A DNA stretch of 64,000 nt, taken from NCBI RefSeq assembly GCF_029360775.1, contig NZ_JARKMZ010000020.1:62001-126000 (forward strand). The letters are read 5' to 3'. Source of the stretch: Daejeonella sp. H1SJ63. Lineage in GTDB: Bacteria > Bacteroidota > Bacteroidia > Sphingobacteriales > Sphingobacteriaceae. The notes under the pieces are model-generated. The model had not been told where the DNA came from. It saw only the letters and a list, made by a program, of their open reading frames with translations, and ran no database searches. Shown here one piece after another: positions 1-9,785 of this stretch (its first letter is position 1; the number at the start of each line of letters is the position of its first letter). A program made the position numbers and the translations under genes.

Positions 1-89
1 GGGTTAATATTGGTATCTCCGAAGTCGCTTGGATCACATGCTGTTAACAGCATGACGGATCCTATGATTAAACTAAATATTTTTTTCAT
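1..89 (-). CDS. SusD/RagB-like outer membrane lipoprotein, N-terminal fragment
   Basis: The reading frame starts with ATG at 89 on the minus strand and runs off the left edge. The visible 29 residues begin MKKIFSLIIGSVMLLTACDP, a short lipoprotein signal peptide with a lipobox (LTAC), so the Cys would be lipidated and the protein anchored at the outer membrane. It lies 17 bases downstream of a SusC-like receptor on the same strand, the standard position of the SusD partner that caps the receptor and binds the glycan or peptide substrate. The SusD assignment rests on this context and the lipobox; no SusD domain is in view. Confidence 0.7.
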   Translation of the reverse strand, partial: MKKIFSLIIGSVMLLTACDPSDFGDTNIN

Positions 90-106
90 TTTCTTTTTCT
101 ACTAAA

Positions 107-3100
107 TTAAAATCCAACTCTCAAATTCAAACCAATCGACCTGGTTGAAGCCAACTGGCCACCTTCCTTACCGAAGCCTTCCAGCTCTGATGGATCCAAT
201 CCGAATTCTTTTGCAGGGGCTGAGATCAACCATGCATTATTCACAATTGCCCCTAAAGTAACCCTGCTAACAGGAATATTCCCCAGGTATTTTTTGGGTA
301 TAGTATATCCTAAACGAACTTCACGAAGTTTCATATAAGAAGCACTTAAAAGATAGTTTCTGGTATCACGCTGATTGTTCGTATAGAAATGTCTCCTTGC
401 TGCAATATAGGTATCAAGTGGTGCACCTGCTGAGGTTACACCAGTGATGTGAACACCGCCACCTAAAGAAGGAAATGTACGAACATTATTTCCTTTATCA
501 TTTAATCCAACAGTAGCTTCTGTTAAACCTGTTCCGTCGCCATACATTTTAGTCAGTGAATAAAACTGACCACCTTTCTGGAAATCTAAAGAGAATGAAA
601 GATCTACTCCTTTGTACTTTAAACTGTTGTAAAAACCACCTGTAAAATCAGGCATCATTGAACCCAGGTTATTATTGATCGTATAATCAACAGTACCTGC
701 AGAACTTGTATAAACAGTCTTTCCATTAGCATCCAGCTTATGCATCCGGCCAACCATTTGTCCCCATGGTTTGCCAACCTGGTTTTCTATGCGGAAGTCG
801 TTACGCTGAGTATCATATAAGTAAGTGTTCAGACCTTCAGCAAGTTCTTTAACAATAGATTTAGCTTTTGCAAAATTCAAAGCCGCAGTCCAGGTAAAAT
901 TGTTCTTGGTAACAGGTGTTCCGCTAATACTTAATTCCCAACCTTTACGCTGGATATTACCTGCATTGATTTGGGCTGTTGTAAATCCGGATGCAGGAGC
1001 TACGTTTAGTCCGAGGATCTGATTAGTATTATTATCTAGATAATAAGTCAGATCAAAACCTATTCTGTCTTTTAAGAAACGCATCTCTGTACCTAATTCA
1101 AATGATTTGGTTAAAGATGGCAATACCTTTCCTGTCCTGAATTGGTCACCAATTGAAGCAGATGGGTTACTGCCATAAATTGAACCGTTATTAATCGCAA
1201 CATCAACCTGGTATGGATCTAAATCAGAACCAACCTGGGCAAAACCCCCTCTTATTTTACCGAATGATAAAACATTTGAAATTCCGCCTTTCAGCAGTTC
1301 ACTGAAAACTATGCTTGTTGATACAGATGGGTACAGGTATGAATTATTTGCAGCCGGTAATGCAGAAGACCAGTCGTTTCTTAAGGTAGCATCTAAATAG
1401 AAAAATGCTTTATAACCAAATGAAGCCTTACCATAAATACTTCTTACTTCTTTTGCAGAATATCTAGTAATAGTATTGGGACGTGTAACTGATGCTGCAA
1501 TATCAAAATAGTTAGGGAATGTTAATCCACCGGTAGTTTGATTATCCAGACGATCATTTTTATTGGTACGAATATTTCCCCCAACAAATCCATCAACTGT
1601 GATGTTGCCAAATCCTTTTCTGAAATTCAGATTAGTTTCATAGTTCATTTCATTATTAACCAACTGATAGGTTGAATAGCCCGGCTGCTGCAAACCGCCT
1701 GAAGCAATTCTAAAATTGCCCTTGCCATTGTCATAATCCATACGAACAAAAGAGGTGACATTGAAAATATCATTGATCTTATATTTGAAACCCATGTTAC
1801 CAACAATCCTGTTTCCGATATCAGTTCCATAATTCTCTTTTACAATAAAATATGGGCTGTCCCAATATTGAGGCTGCAGATATAATGTTGGATCACCTGT
1901 TGAGTTAGGATCACCTATATTCCAGGAATTCAGTGTACCATCTGCATTCCTGTAATTTTTCAGGCGCTTCATATCCAATTGCCTTTGAAACCACTGGTTG
2001 AAATTCTGTGTAACGTTCAAGCCATCTAAGGTATAACCTTCTTTAGGCTGTCCTTTGGTATTACGGGTGGTATAGTTAATATCTGTAGAAATGGTTAGTC
2101 TCTTACTGATATCCATAGAAGTATTCAATGCCAACTGATGCTGGTCGCGTTTAGCTCCCGGAATGGTTAAGGCTCTGCTTAAATTATTATAGGACAGTCG
2201 ATATACCATGGCATCAGAACCACCTGAAAAAGCGACACTGCTGTTATAGGTTTTGCCGGTATCATAGAAATCTGTTATATTATTTGGCTGAGGAGTCATA
2301 GGAGACAGTTTTCCAAAGTCTGCGCCCGGATACCAGGAATAATATGGACGATAATCCTGGCCGTTCATAAGCGGCCCCCAGCTTTCATCAGCTCCATAAT
2401 CTATAATCCGCTGATTATTGAAAGCCGACCAACTGGTTGGATGAACTCCCGGCTTATATTTAAATAAATAAAATCCCTCATTATCATATGTTGAACCCGG
2501 AGAAACCGAATTGGATGAATAACCACCGGCATATGAATTTTGATATTTAGGCATTATATACAGATTTTCAAGAGAAGAACTAAGGTTCACATCTACACTG
2601 GGTTTACCTGTACGGCTACCTTTTTTAGATGTGATTACAATCACACCTGCACCGGCTCTGTTTCCATATAGTGCAGTTGCAGCAGGTCCTTTCAGAACAG
2701 AAATAGATTCCACATTATCCATGATCACATTTTCCTGAAGAGTTGGAGTTCCATCAACTACATATAGCGGATTGGCAACACCAAGACCACTGATACCACG
2801 TATAATAACGTTGGCATTATCAAATGTGGAACTTGGTGAGCCCTGAAGCTGCACACCCGCAACCTTACCGGCCAAAGATGAACTGATGTCCATCGATTTT
2901 GCAACAGTCAGGCTTTCCCCTTTTACTTCCTGAACAGAATATCCTAATGATTTCTTTTCACGGCTTTCTCCAAGGGCAGTTACTATTACCTCAGAAATAA
3001 GGGTCGCATCTGTCGCTAAGCTCACATTCAAAACATTGGATGATGGAATTGTACCTTCAGCAGTTTTGAAACCGATATAGGTAAATATCAGAGTTGCAGC

Positions 3101-3301
3101 ATTCGATGGAACTCTTAAACTGAATTTTCCATCGGCACCGGTTGAAGTACCTGCAGTACCTCCTTTTACTTTAATGCTTACCCCCGGCAGAGGCAGGCCA
3201 TCTTCTTTAGCTGTTACTGTCCCAGTAACAGTACGTTCTTGTGCCATCGCCTGAAAGGCAATAAATAGCATCAATAACAAAACTTGTAATTGTTTTTTCA
3301 T
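107..3301 (-). CDS. SusC/RagA-family TonB-linked outer membrane receptor
   Basis: A 1064-residue outer membrane protein that imports a ligand with its SusD partner and TonB energy. Visible parts in order: signal peptide ending in AMAQ (about residue 20), a CarboxypepD_reg-like beta-sandwich (about 22-100), a plug domain with the typical VIVTALGESREKKSLGYSVQ start and an NVIIRG segment, then a long beta-barrel ending in Phe (NLRVGF). The length is normal for the family. The substrate cannot be told: no glycosidase, peptidase or sigma/anti-sigma pair is visible next to it, and the rest of the locus lies to the left of the window. It is transcribed with the SusD-like gene. Confidence 0.93.
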   Translation of the reverse strand: MKKQLQVLLLMLFIAFQAMAQERTVTGTVTAKEDGLPLPGVSIKVKGGTAGTSTGADGKFSLRVPSNAATLIFTYIGFKTAEGTIPSSNVLNVSLATDATLISEVIVTALGESREKKSLGYSVQEVKGESLTVAKSMDISSSLAGKVAGVQLQGSPSSTFDNANVIIRGISGLGVANPLYVVDGTPTLQENVIMDNVESISVLKGPAATALYGNRAGAGVIVITSKKGSRTGKPSVDVNLSSSLENLYIMPKYQNSYAGGYSSNSVSPGSTYDNEGFYLFKYKPGVHPTSWSAFNNQRIIDYGADESWGPLMNGQDYRPYYSWYPGADFGKLSPMTPQPNNITDFYDTGKTYNSSVAFSGGSDAMVYRLSYNNLSRALTIPGAKRDQHQLALNTSMDISKRLTISTDINYTTRNTKGQPKEGYTLDGLNVTQNFNQWFQRQLDMKRLKNYRNADGTLNSWNIGDPNSTGDPTLYLQPQYWDSPYFIVKENYGTDIGNRIVGNMGFKYKINDIFNVTSFVRMDYDNGKGNFRIASGGLQQPGYSTYQLVNNEMNYETNLNFRKGFGNITVDGFVGGNIRTNKNDRLDNQTTGGLTFPNYFDIAASVTRPNTITRYSAKEVRSIYGKASFGYKAFFYLDATLRNDWSSALPAANNSYLYPSVSTSIVFSELLKGGISNVLSFGKIRGGFAQVGSDLDPYQVDVAINNGSIYGSNPSASIGDQFRTGKVLPSLTKSFELGTEMRFLKDRIGFDLTYYLDNNTNQILGLNVAPASGFTTAQINAGNIQRKGWELSISGTPVTKNNFTWTAALNFAKAKSIVKELAEGLNTYLYDTQRNDFRIENQVGKPWGQMVGRMHKLDANGKTVYTSSAGTVDYTINNNLGSMMPDFTGGFYNSLKYKGVDLSFSLDFQKGGQFYSLTKMYGDGTGLTEATVGLNDKGNNVRTFPSLGGGVHITGVTSAGAPLDTYIAARRHFYTNNQRDTRNYLLSASYMKLREVRLGYTIPKKYLGNIPVSRVTLGAIVNNAWLISAPAKEFGLDPSELEGFGKEGGQLASTRSIGLNLRVGF

Positions 3302-3706
3302 TCGGGTTTAATAATTGACTTGTGAAAGATTTGGTTAATTATAGTCTTAGTCAAATATTGTTAACAATTCTGTTACACGGAAATATTTTGTCATGTTTTT
3401 GTAAAATTTATACGCAATTATCTGTTATTCAGCATTTTAATATTTATAATAAATTTTAAAATAATCAGAAAAAACTACTAAAAACCAAACCTTCCAGCCA
3501 CATCTGGATTTATTCAATAATTGATACACTATAAAAATTATAGTGATAATACCTCAAAAGCATGGCCGATAAGTTTTCAAATACAGAAAAATAGTCCAAG
3601 CCATTTTCATTAAAGATTCTTAGAATTGTAACAATTACATATACATTGGCGATGCACCAACTACTATGTATTGCATATTACTAAACAAAACACATATCTT
3701 TGTTAT
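3302..3706. other. 405-bp divergent intergenic region
   Basis: AT-rich spacer between the minus-strand SusC gene and the plus-strand padR gene. It should hold the SusC promoter, for which I see no clear TAnnTTTG match, and the padR promoter at its right end. No gene or strong hairpin was seen. Confidence 0.5.
3695..3702 (+). promoter_or_regulatory. Bacteroidota -7 box (TATCTTTG) of padR
   Basis: Exact TAnnTTTG match that ends four bases before the ATG at 3707, with a TTG about 21 bases upstream as a possible -33 element. Transcription would begin at or almost at the A of the start codon, so the message is probably leaderless. This also argues for ATG 3707 over the in-frame TTG at 3671. Confidence 0.6.
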
Positions 3707-4066
3707 ATGATAGTAGAGAATACCCAAACCCAGATGAGGAAAGGAATACTTGAATACTGTATTCTTTCAATTATTTCCCGAGGGGAGATTTATGCCTCAG
3801 ACATCATTAATGAGCTTACAAAGGCAAAACTGCTGGTAGTGGAAGGAACGCTGTACCCATTATTGACAAGACTTAAAAATAATGGTCTCCTGTCATACAA
3901 CTGGAAGGAATCCACGTCAGGACCACCCAGAAAATATTACGTTCTCTCTCCCGCCGGACTTGAAGTTCTTAGAAGACTCGACAGCACATGGGAGGAACTT
4001 TCTTATGCAGTTAAAGTGTCTCTGGAAGACAGAGTAATTGAAAAGACAAGTCAGAAACAGGAATAA
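3707..4066 (+). CDS. PadR-family transcriptional regulator
   Basis: A 119-residue winged-helix DNA-binding protein. The PadR signature spans most of it: RKGILEYCILSIISRGEIYASDI, then GTLYPLLTRLKNNGLL (recognition helix) and GPPRKYYVLSPAG (wing). PadR proteins are dimeric repressors that often control a neighbouring membrane or transporter gene. Here the next gene, 17 bases downstream on the same strand, encodes a PspC-domain membrane protein, a pairing often seen in Bacteroidota. The start was set at ATG 3707 because the promoter box lies immediately before it. The effector is unknown. Confidence 0.9.
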   Translation: MIVENTQTQMRKGILEYCILSIISRGEIYASDIINELTKAKLLVVEGTLYPLLTRLKNNGLLSYNWKESTSGPPRKYYVLSPAGLEVLRRLDSTWEELSYAVKVSLEDRVIEKTSQKQE

Positions 4067-4083
4067 ATAATAAGCCAGGAAAA

Positions 4084-5649
4084 ATGAATAAAACCATCAT
4101 AATAAACATTAACGGCATTGTCTTTCACATTGAGGAGGATGCCTACGAGGTTCTTAGAACCTATATGACTGAGGTCAAAAGACATTTTGCTTATTCACCA
4201 GACAGTGATGAAATTGTAACGGACATCGAGAACAGGCTTGCTGAGATGTTCAGTGAAAGGCTTAATGCAGATAACAGACAAGTAATTATTACTGCCGATG
4301 TAGAATCAATAACCGAAAGAATGGGTAATGTCAGTGATTTTGATATCGACGATGATGATCAACCTGTCAGGCTTACCGACCCCATTTATAAGGCGGAGAA
4401 GAAACTTTTCAGGGATACTGATGACCGGATAATCAGCGGAGCATGTGCTGGTATTGCACATTATTTGGGTATCGAGCCCCGCTGGATAAGGTTATTGGCG
4501 ATCATATCACTATTCCTTGGTATCGGCATACCCGTTTACCTGATATTATGGCTGGTAATTCCGAAAGCTGTAACAAGGGCAGATAAAATGGCCATGAAAG
4601 GAGAGCCGATAAATATTCAATCCTTCAAAAAGAATTTTGATGAAGAACTTGCGGGTCTGAAACACGGACTAAAGAATGCACATCATGAGGCAAAACCCGC
4701 CATTAACCAGCTGGCCAGATTTATTGGGAATGCAGGTATGCTTGTTATTAAAATTATTGGTGGAATTATTGTTTTCTCAGGAATTATTGCATTGATTGTC
4801 CTTAGCATCGGACTAATCACATTTCTGGGATACTGGAACAGCAACCAGCTGAATGCGTTCCCCTTCAATATGGTGAATCCGGGTTATAAATCGATTTTCA
4901 CAATCAGTGCTTTCATCCTGATCTTTATTCCGCTTGCCGCTCTGGTGGTATTTGCAGTGCGGGTAATCTTTACAAGATTCGCTGTTTCAAAAACTGTATA
5001 CTTTGGAATGCTGATTCTCTGGCTCACCGCGCTGGTTGTGGGAGTATATCATGTATCAAAGGTTGGAGCTGAATTTAATGAAGAAGCAAAATTCAGCATC
5101 ACAGCTGTTTTAAAACCATCATCAGAATATTATCTTAAGCTGAATCCGGTTCGATTTCTGACAAAGGAGGATAGTCTTGAGTATAATATTAATCCAAGTG
5201 ATTTTAAAGGAAGAATTATCATTAACAGCAGAAGGGGGGATTTTAACCTTCCAAGAAACGTGAGTTTAAAGATTCTTAAAGCTGATGTTTCCAAACCGGT
5301 ATTAATACAGGAATTCAGCGCCAAAGGCCCTGATTTTGAAACTGCACTTGCAAATGCCAGAGGAGCCAGATACCGCTTTATTCAAACTGATTCCCTATTA
5401 CTGCTTGATGGAAATACACATGTTAAAAGAGGTGAACTTTGGCGCGATCAGCGTGTTCAACTCACACTGAAACTTCCTGAAAACACCACGCTGCATATAG
5501 AAGGTACCTTAAACCGTTATCTGGAAGATTATAGTCTCTGGGAATGCCAGCCGCAGAACGCAAAAAATGATTTCCTTTCAGAGTGGATTATGACAGCAGA
5601 AGGATTAAAATGCAAGAATGACAGTCTGTTTAACAGAAACAAAGATTAA
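4084..5649 (+). CDS. PspC-domain membrane protein, probable envelope-stress protein
   Basis: 521 residues. Residues about 1-95 are a soluble acidic region; residues about 106-163 match the PspC domain (RIISGACAGIAHYLGIEPRWIRL followed by a long hydrophobic segment). Further membrane segments lie at about 217-250, 268-295 and 303-322, followed by a roughly 200-residue C-terminal domain probably outside the cytoplasmic membrane. In enterobacteria PspC is part of the phage-shock membrane-stress response; the role in Bacteroidota is less defined. It is probably co-transcribed with the PadR regulator, which may repress the pair. A strong terminator follows. Confidence 0.85.
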   Translation: MNKTIIININGIVFHIEEDAYEVLRTYMTEVKRHFAYSPDSDEIVTDIENRLAEMFSERLNADNRQVIITADVESITERMGNVSDFDIDDDDQPVRLTDPIYKAEKKLFRDTDDRIISGACAGIAHYLGIEPRWIRLLAIISLFLGIGIPVYLILWLVIPKAVTRADKMAMKGEPINIQSFKKNFDEELAGLKHGLKNAHHEAKPAINQLARFIGNAGMLVIKIIGGIIVFSGIIALIVLSIGLITFLGYWNSNQLNAFPFNMVNPGYKSIFTISAFILIFIPLAALVVFAVRVIFTRFAVSKTVYFGMLILWLTALVVGVYHVSKVGAEFNEEAKFSITAVLKPSSEYYLKLNPVRFLTKEDSLEYNINPSDFKGRIIINSRRGDFNLPRNVSLKILKADVSKPVLIQEFSAKGPDFETALANARGARYRFIQTDSLLLLDGNTHVKRGELWRDQRVQLTLKLPENTTLHIEGTLNRYLEDYSLWECQPQNAKNDFLSEWIMTAEGLKCKNDSLFNRNKD

Positions 5650-5663
5650 CTGATTCTGCACAA

Positions 5664-5700
5664 TAAAAAAAGCCCTGACACATCAATCAGGGCTTTTTTT
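5664..5700. terminator. Bidirectional intrinsic terminator
   Basis: Stem AAAAAAGCCCTGA / TCAGGGCTTTTTT with an 8-base loop. It has an A-run on one side and a T-run on the other, so it can end both the pspC-like gene (plus) and the convergent M14 peptidase gene (minus). Confidence 0.85.
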
Positions 5701-8224
5701 ATTGCCCTACCATAAATACCGCATTACTGAAGAAAAGCTTCCCGTTTTCCCAGAAACTTCTGAACAGCGGATTATCCGATAAATAAACTACCGATCCGTT
5801 TCCCATTTCCTGAACACCAAAGATGAGTCCGTCAGCTAATTTTTTCTTTACCTGTGCTCCCACAAAGCCGGTAACATAATTATCCTTTTTGATAACACCA
5901 ACATTCCACCCTTTACTGAGATACTGATATATTTTATCATCCAACTTTAGTGTATAGTAAAAATCAGGGAATCCGAAACCAAGAGGGTGGGTATTATCAA
6001 GATTTACCTTATAAATAGCACCGGGAATATTTGTTCGAACACTTTCCCTCTCTCTGTTTTCATACGCTCTGATATCCTCATAAGGATTCCCGGCTTTATC
6101 CTCTTTCTTAACTTCCTCTTTAATTTTAATATCAAATCCCTTGATTTCAGAAAGCCTGGATACAGCACCTTCCATAGCAATCAATTTACCCCCTGCGCGT
6201 ACCCATTGCTGCATTCTATCATTTCCGATATCATTATAATTACCATCTGGTAAAATCATTATATCAAACTCATCCCAATTGATCCGCATAAGATCCTGCG
6301 CCCTGATTACAGTAAGCGGATAATTGATCTGCTGCTCAAAAAAATGCCAGATCTCACCAAAAGCCAGAGATGAAACAGATTCACCTCCAACAAGTAATAT
6401 TTTAGGCTTCTTAATATACCTGATCTTATCTGAACCCAGATCTGCTCCCTTATCAACAAATGCTGATGGTATTGCCTGAAGTGTTATTCCTGATTTTTTG
6501 GCCAGTTCATTCACTTTCTTCTCAAAATCAGCTCCCAGATGGGCATTCCCACTCCTCGCTATAATAAGAGAACCGGCGTTAAACCGTTTCCCCCCGGTTT
6601 CAAACGGTATTTCAGAATATCTGACCCTGATATTACTGTTCAGCAAATCTGCCAGAAATCTGACATCGGAAAGCGAATTCCAGTTAGCAATAAAAGCAAC
6701 GGGGTTTATTATGTTTGAATTCACCGGAACCTGTTCTGATATACCTTTAAATTCAGGCTTTAAAGCATCTTTGGAAGCGTAAGCCTGCAATCCAAAAGCA
6801 TAGGGAAGCGACCATGCCGTAATATCATAGGTTGCTGAGTCTGAAACAAATGTGTTCGGCTCAAAAAGCACTTTCAACAGCACTGATTTAGATTGATAGG
6901 CACTGATTACCATGTCATTCCGCTCAACTTTAAAATTCTCGTTTCGGCCGGTATAATAATTCAGACCCTGACCTCCCTTTGCTGATCCATATCCAAAATC
7001 AATTCCGTTCCGGCGCAGAAGTACAGCCAGCGTCTTTAGCTTCTCTGTATTTTCTCCTCTGATTATGTAGGATTTATATTCTCCCGAAGGACTGGATCGG
7101 CTATTTAAAAAATAGGATTTAAACTCAAAGAGAGCCTTTTCTGAATGATTTGAAGCCGCTTCAACAGTTGAAAGACCCGTTGTAAAATGATGCTCTATTC
7201 TGTCTTTCAGCGTTAAAGTATCGCCCTCGGCATTGATTACTGCAAGCCCGGCTCTCCCTGAGCCTCCCTGCTCGTAAGTCATCCCAACTGAGCCATTGTA
7301 CACCGGATAAGTGTCGCCATAAGAAGGATATAACAAATCAAAACGTTCTCTTGTGAAGTACATCCACCCGTTCTGATCAAAATACTTTGCATTGTTCTTT
7401 CCGATAATTGTTTGAAAATCCCGCTGCCATTTACTGATATCCTGATGATATGGCTCAGCAGCAGGAGCAAAATAATAAGGCGCATCAATGCCCTGCTCAT
7501 GAAAATCGACATGAACCTGAGGCAGCCATTTATTAAAGACTGCAAGCCTCTGCTGCGATTCAACCTGACTTTGCCATGCCCAGTCTCTGTTCAGATCAAA
7601 ATAATAATGGTTTGCTCTGCCCCCCGGCCATGGCTCTACATGCTCGCGTGAAAAAGGATGCGGATCAGGATTAAGATTTTTTACAGAATTGTAAAAATTA
7701 ACATAACGCTCCCTTCCATCCGGATTTAAACAGGGGTCAATAATCACCATAGTATTTTTAAGCCATGTTTTACTGCGCTGCTCCAGGGGATTAAGCAAAG
7801 CATAAGCTGTATGCATGGATGCCTCGGTAGAAACAGATTCATTACCGTGAACATTATAACTTAACCAGACTAATACGGGCTGCGATGCAGGGATATCGGC
7901 ATTTTTATGACCAGATACGCCATCCATTATCCCGGCAAGAGCAAGATTATTTTTTCGGATATCTTCCAGCCTGCCAATATTTTGATCAGAAGCTATAAAA
8001 ACAAGAAAAAGTGGTCTGCCTTCATAAGATTTACCATACTCCTGAATAAGTATGTTTTTTGATGCAGAAGCAAGATATTTATAGTATTCAAGCACCCGGT
8101 AATGCGGAGTAAACTGCTCTCCTGCCCTGTATCCCAGAAACTCTTCAGGCGACTGAATTTTTTGTGCCAGCAGATTCGATATGCTGAAAATAAAAAATAA
8201 GAAAAGCAGCTTTAGTATTTTCAT
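5699..8224 (-). CDS. Secreted M14-family zinc carboxypeptidase
   Basis: 841 residues with a signal peptide (MKILKLLFLFFIFSISNLLA). The M14 zinc site is visible: HGNE (His126, Glu129) and the later zinc His242 in VHVDFHEQG, with the catalytic Glu318 in MTYEQGGSG. The C-terminal half includes a region resembling a glutamine-amidotransferase-like fold (ILPDGNYNDI), as seen in other large Bacteroidota M14 proteins. It should act in the periplasm or outside, cleaving C-terminal amino acids from peptides. An in-frame start 33 bases upstream exists, but the signal peptide begins at the ATG at 8224, which I chose. It is a single gene convergent with the pspC-like gene. Confidence 0.9.
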   Translation of the reverse strand: MKILKLLFLFFIFSISNLLAQKIQSPEEFLGYRAGEQFTPHYRVLEYYKYLASASKNILIQEYGKSYEGRPLFLVFIASDQNIGRLEDIRKNNLALAGIMDGVSGHKNADIPASQPVLVWLSYNVHGNESVSTEASMHTAYALLNPLEQRSKTWLKNTMVIIDPCLNPDGRERYVNFYNSVKNLNPDPHPFSREHVEPWPGGRANHYYFDLNRDWAWQSQVESQQRLAVFNKWLPQVHVDFHEQGIDAPYYFAPAAEPYHQDISKWQRDFQTIIGKNNAKYFDQNGWMYFTRERFDLLYPSYGDTYPVYNGSVGMTYEQGGSGRAGLAVINAEGDTLTLKDRIEHHFTTGLSTVEAASNHSEKALFEFKSYFLNSRSSPSGEYKSYIIRGENTEKLKTLAVLLRRNGIDFGYGSAKGGQGLNYYTGRNENFKVERNDMVISAYQSKSVLLKVLFEPNTFVSDSATYDITAWSLPYAFGLQAYASKDALKPEFKGISEQVPVNSNIINPVAFIANWNSLSDVRFLADLLNSNIRVRYSEIPFETGGKRFNAGSLIIARSGNAHLGADFEKKVNELAKKSGITLQAIPSAFVDKGADLGSDKIRYIKKPKILLVGGESVSSLAFGEIWHFFEQQINYPLTVIRAQDLMRINWDEFDIMILPDGNYNDIGNDRMQQWVRAGGKLIAMEGAVSRLSEIKGFDIKIKEEVKKEDKAGNPYEDIRAYENRERESVRTNIPGAIYKVNLDNTHPLGFGFPDFYYTLKLDDKIYQYLSKGWNVGVIKKDNYVTGFVGAQVKKKLADGLIFGVQEMGNGSVVYLSDNPLFRSFWENGKLFFSNAVFMVGQ

Positions 8225-8359
8225 GTAGAATAAATTATGCTGATTAGTCTGCAGCAAATAACTGTTAGTTTATTACTAATCTACATATCAAATGTCCTAA
8301 TTACCAAATTACTCTATGGTAAGACACAAAAGTCTTAATATTGTATCAATTCAAAAGCG

Positions 8360-9661
8360 ATGAATATTGAACAACTTTATACGATTTATCTCAGGAATCC
8401 GGAAATCTGTACAGATACCAGAAAAATAAGCCCCGCCTGTCTGTTCTTTGCTCTCAAAGGAGATAATTTTGACGGCAATAAATTTGCTATGCAGGCCATT
8501 GAACAGGGTGCAGCATTTGCCATTGTCGATAATCCGGAATTTGCTGAAGATAACCGTTTTATACTGGTTAATGATGTACTTCAGACTTTACAGGATCTGG
8601 CACGTTTTCACAGAAAAAAACTGAATATTCCTGTTATTGGAATCACAGGTACAAACGGTAAAACCACCACCAAAGAATTGATCAGGTCTGTACTTTCAGA
8701 GCAATTCAACACCTTTGCCACTGAAGGAAATCTTAATAATCATATCGGTGTTCCGATCAGCATTCTTTCAATTAAGAACGATTGCGAAATAGCCATTATA
8801 GAAATGGGAGCCAATCATCAGAAAGAGATTGAATTTCTCTGCAGCATTTCTTTACCAACCCATGGACTCATTACCAATGTTGGCAAAGCTCATCTGGAAG
8901 GGTTTGGTGGGGTTGAAGGGGTAAGAAAAGGAAAAGGTGAATTATATGAATTTCTGGCTGCTTCAGGCGGACAGGTATTTATCAATGCAAACAATCAAAC
9001 CCTCCTGGAAATGGCTCGTGAAAGGGGATTGAAAAATATGATAACTTATGGAGAGGCAAAAGAAAACTATATCTCTGCCAGACTGAAAGAAGCCAATCCA
9101 TTTTTAATTGTTGAATGGAATAAAAACGGAGAAGAAAGCCGCTTAGCTGTATCAAATTTACCAGGAACTTATAATCTGGATAATATTTGTGCAGCTATTT
9201 GTACAGGCAGTTTTTTCGGAATAAATCCAATCAGGGTAAATGCAGGAATTAATGCCTATAAACCTCTAAACAATCGCTCCCAGATTGTAAAAACAGCATC
9301 AAATACCATTATTTGCGACTATTATAATGCCAATCCAAGCAGTATGATTGTCGCACTTGACAATCTTGAATCCACAAAAGCTGATAACAAAGTATTGGTT
9401 CTTGGTGATATGTTCGAACTGGGTGAAGAAGCCGGAAAGGAACATCAGCTGATCCTTGAAAAAGCAATGAAAATAAATGCCTCACGCAGAATTCTGATCG
9501 GAAAAGAATTCTTCAAATCAGATGGGGTTTCAGGTGCAGAATTTTATAAGAACACTACAGATGCATCTGATTCAATGAAACAAAATCCCATTAGAAATGC
9601 AACTATACTTTTAAAGGGATCTCGCGGGATGAAGCTTGAAAGTCTGTTAGATTTACTTTAA
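8360..9661 (+). CDS. murF: UDP-N-acetylmuramoyl-tripeptide--D-alanyl-D-alanine ligase MurF
   Basis: 433 residues, cytoplasmic. MurF joins D-Ala-D-Ala to UDP-MurNAc-tripeptide with ATP, the last soluble step in the peptidoglycan stem peptide. Visible signatures: an N-terminal UDP-binding domain with TDTRKISPACLFFALKG, the ATP loop GITGTNGKTTTKE (residues 94-106), LNNHIGVP and EMGANHQKEI in the central domain, and DYYNANPSSM plus LGDMFELGE in the C-terminal domain. Length is typical. It stands alone here, away from the main dcw cluster, as is common in Bacteroidota. Confidence 0.96.
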   Translation: MNIEQLYTIYLRNPEICTDTRKISPACLFFALKGDNFDGNKFAMQAIEQGAAFAIVDNPEFAEDNRFILVNDVLQTLQDLARFHRKKLNIPVIGITGTNGKTTTKELIRSVLSEQFNTFATEGNLNNHIGVPISILSIKNDCEIAIIEMGANHQKEIEFLCSISLPTHGLITNVGKAHLEGFGGVEGVRKGKGELYEFLAASGGQVFINANNQTLLEMARERGLKNMITYGEAKENYISARLKEANPFLIVEWNKNGEESRLAVSNLPGTYNLDNICAAICTGSFFGINPIRVNAGINAYKPLNNRSQIVKTASNTIICDYYNANPSSMIVALDNLESTKADNKVLVLGDMFELGEEAGKEHQLILEKAMKINASRRILIGKEFFKSDGVSGAEFYKNTTDASDSMKQNPIRNATILLKGSRGMKLESLLDLL

Positions 9662-9785
9662 TCCATTATCAGATCTAATAATTAAGGGTTATTTTGCTCC
9701 TGAAATATGATAAAACATATAGGCCCGGAGGAACAATATTGTACAGATTGCATTATTCAGTCGCCGGATATTTAAAAAATAACGG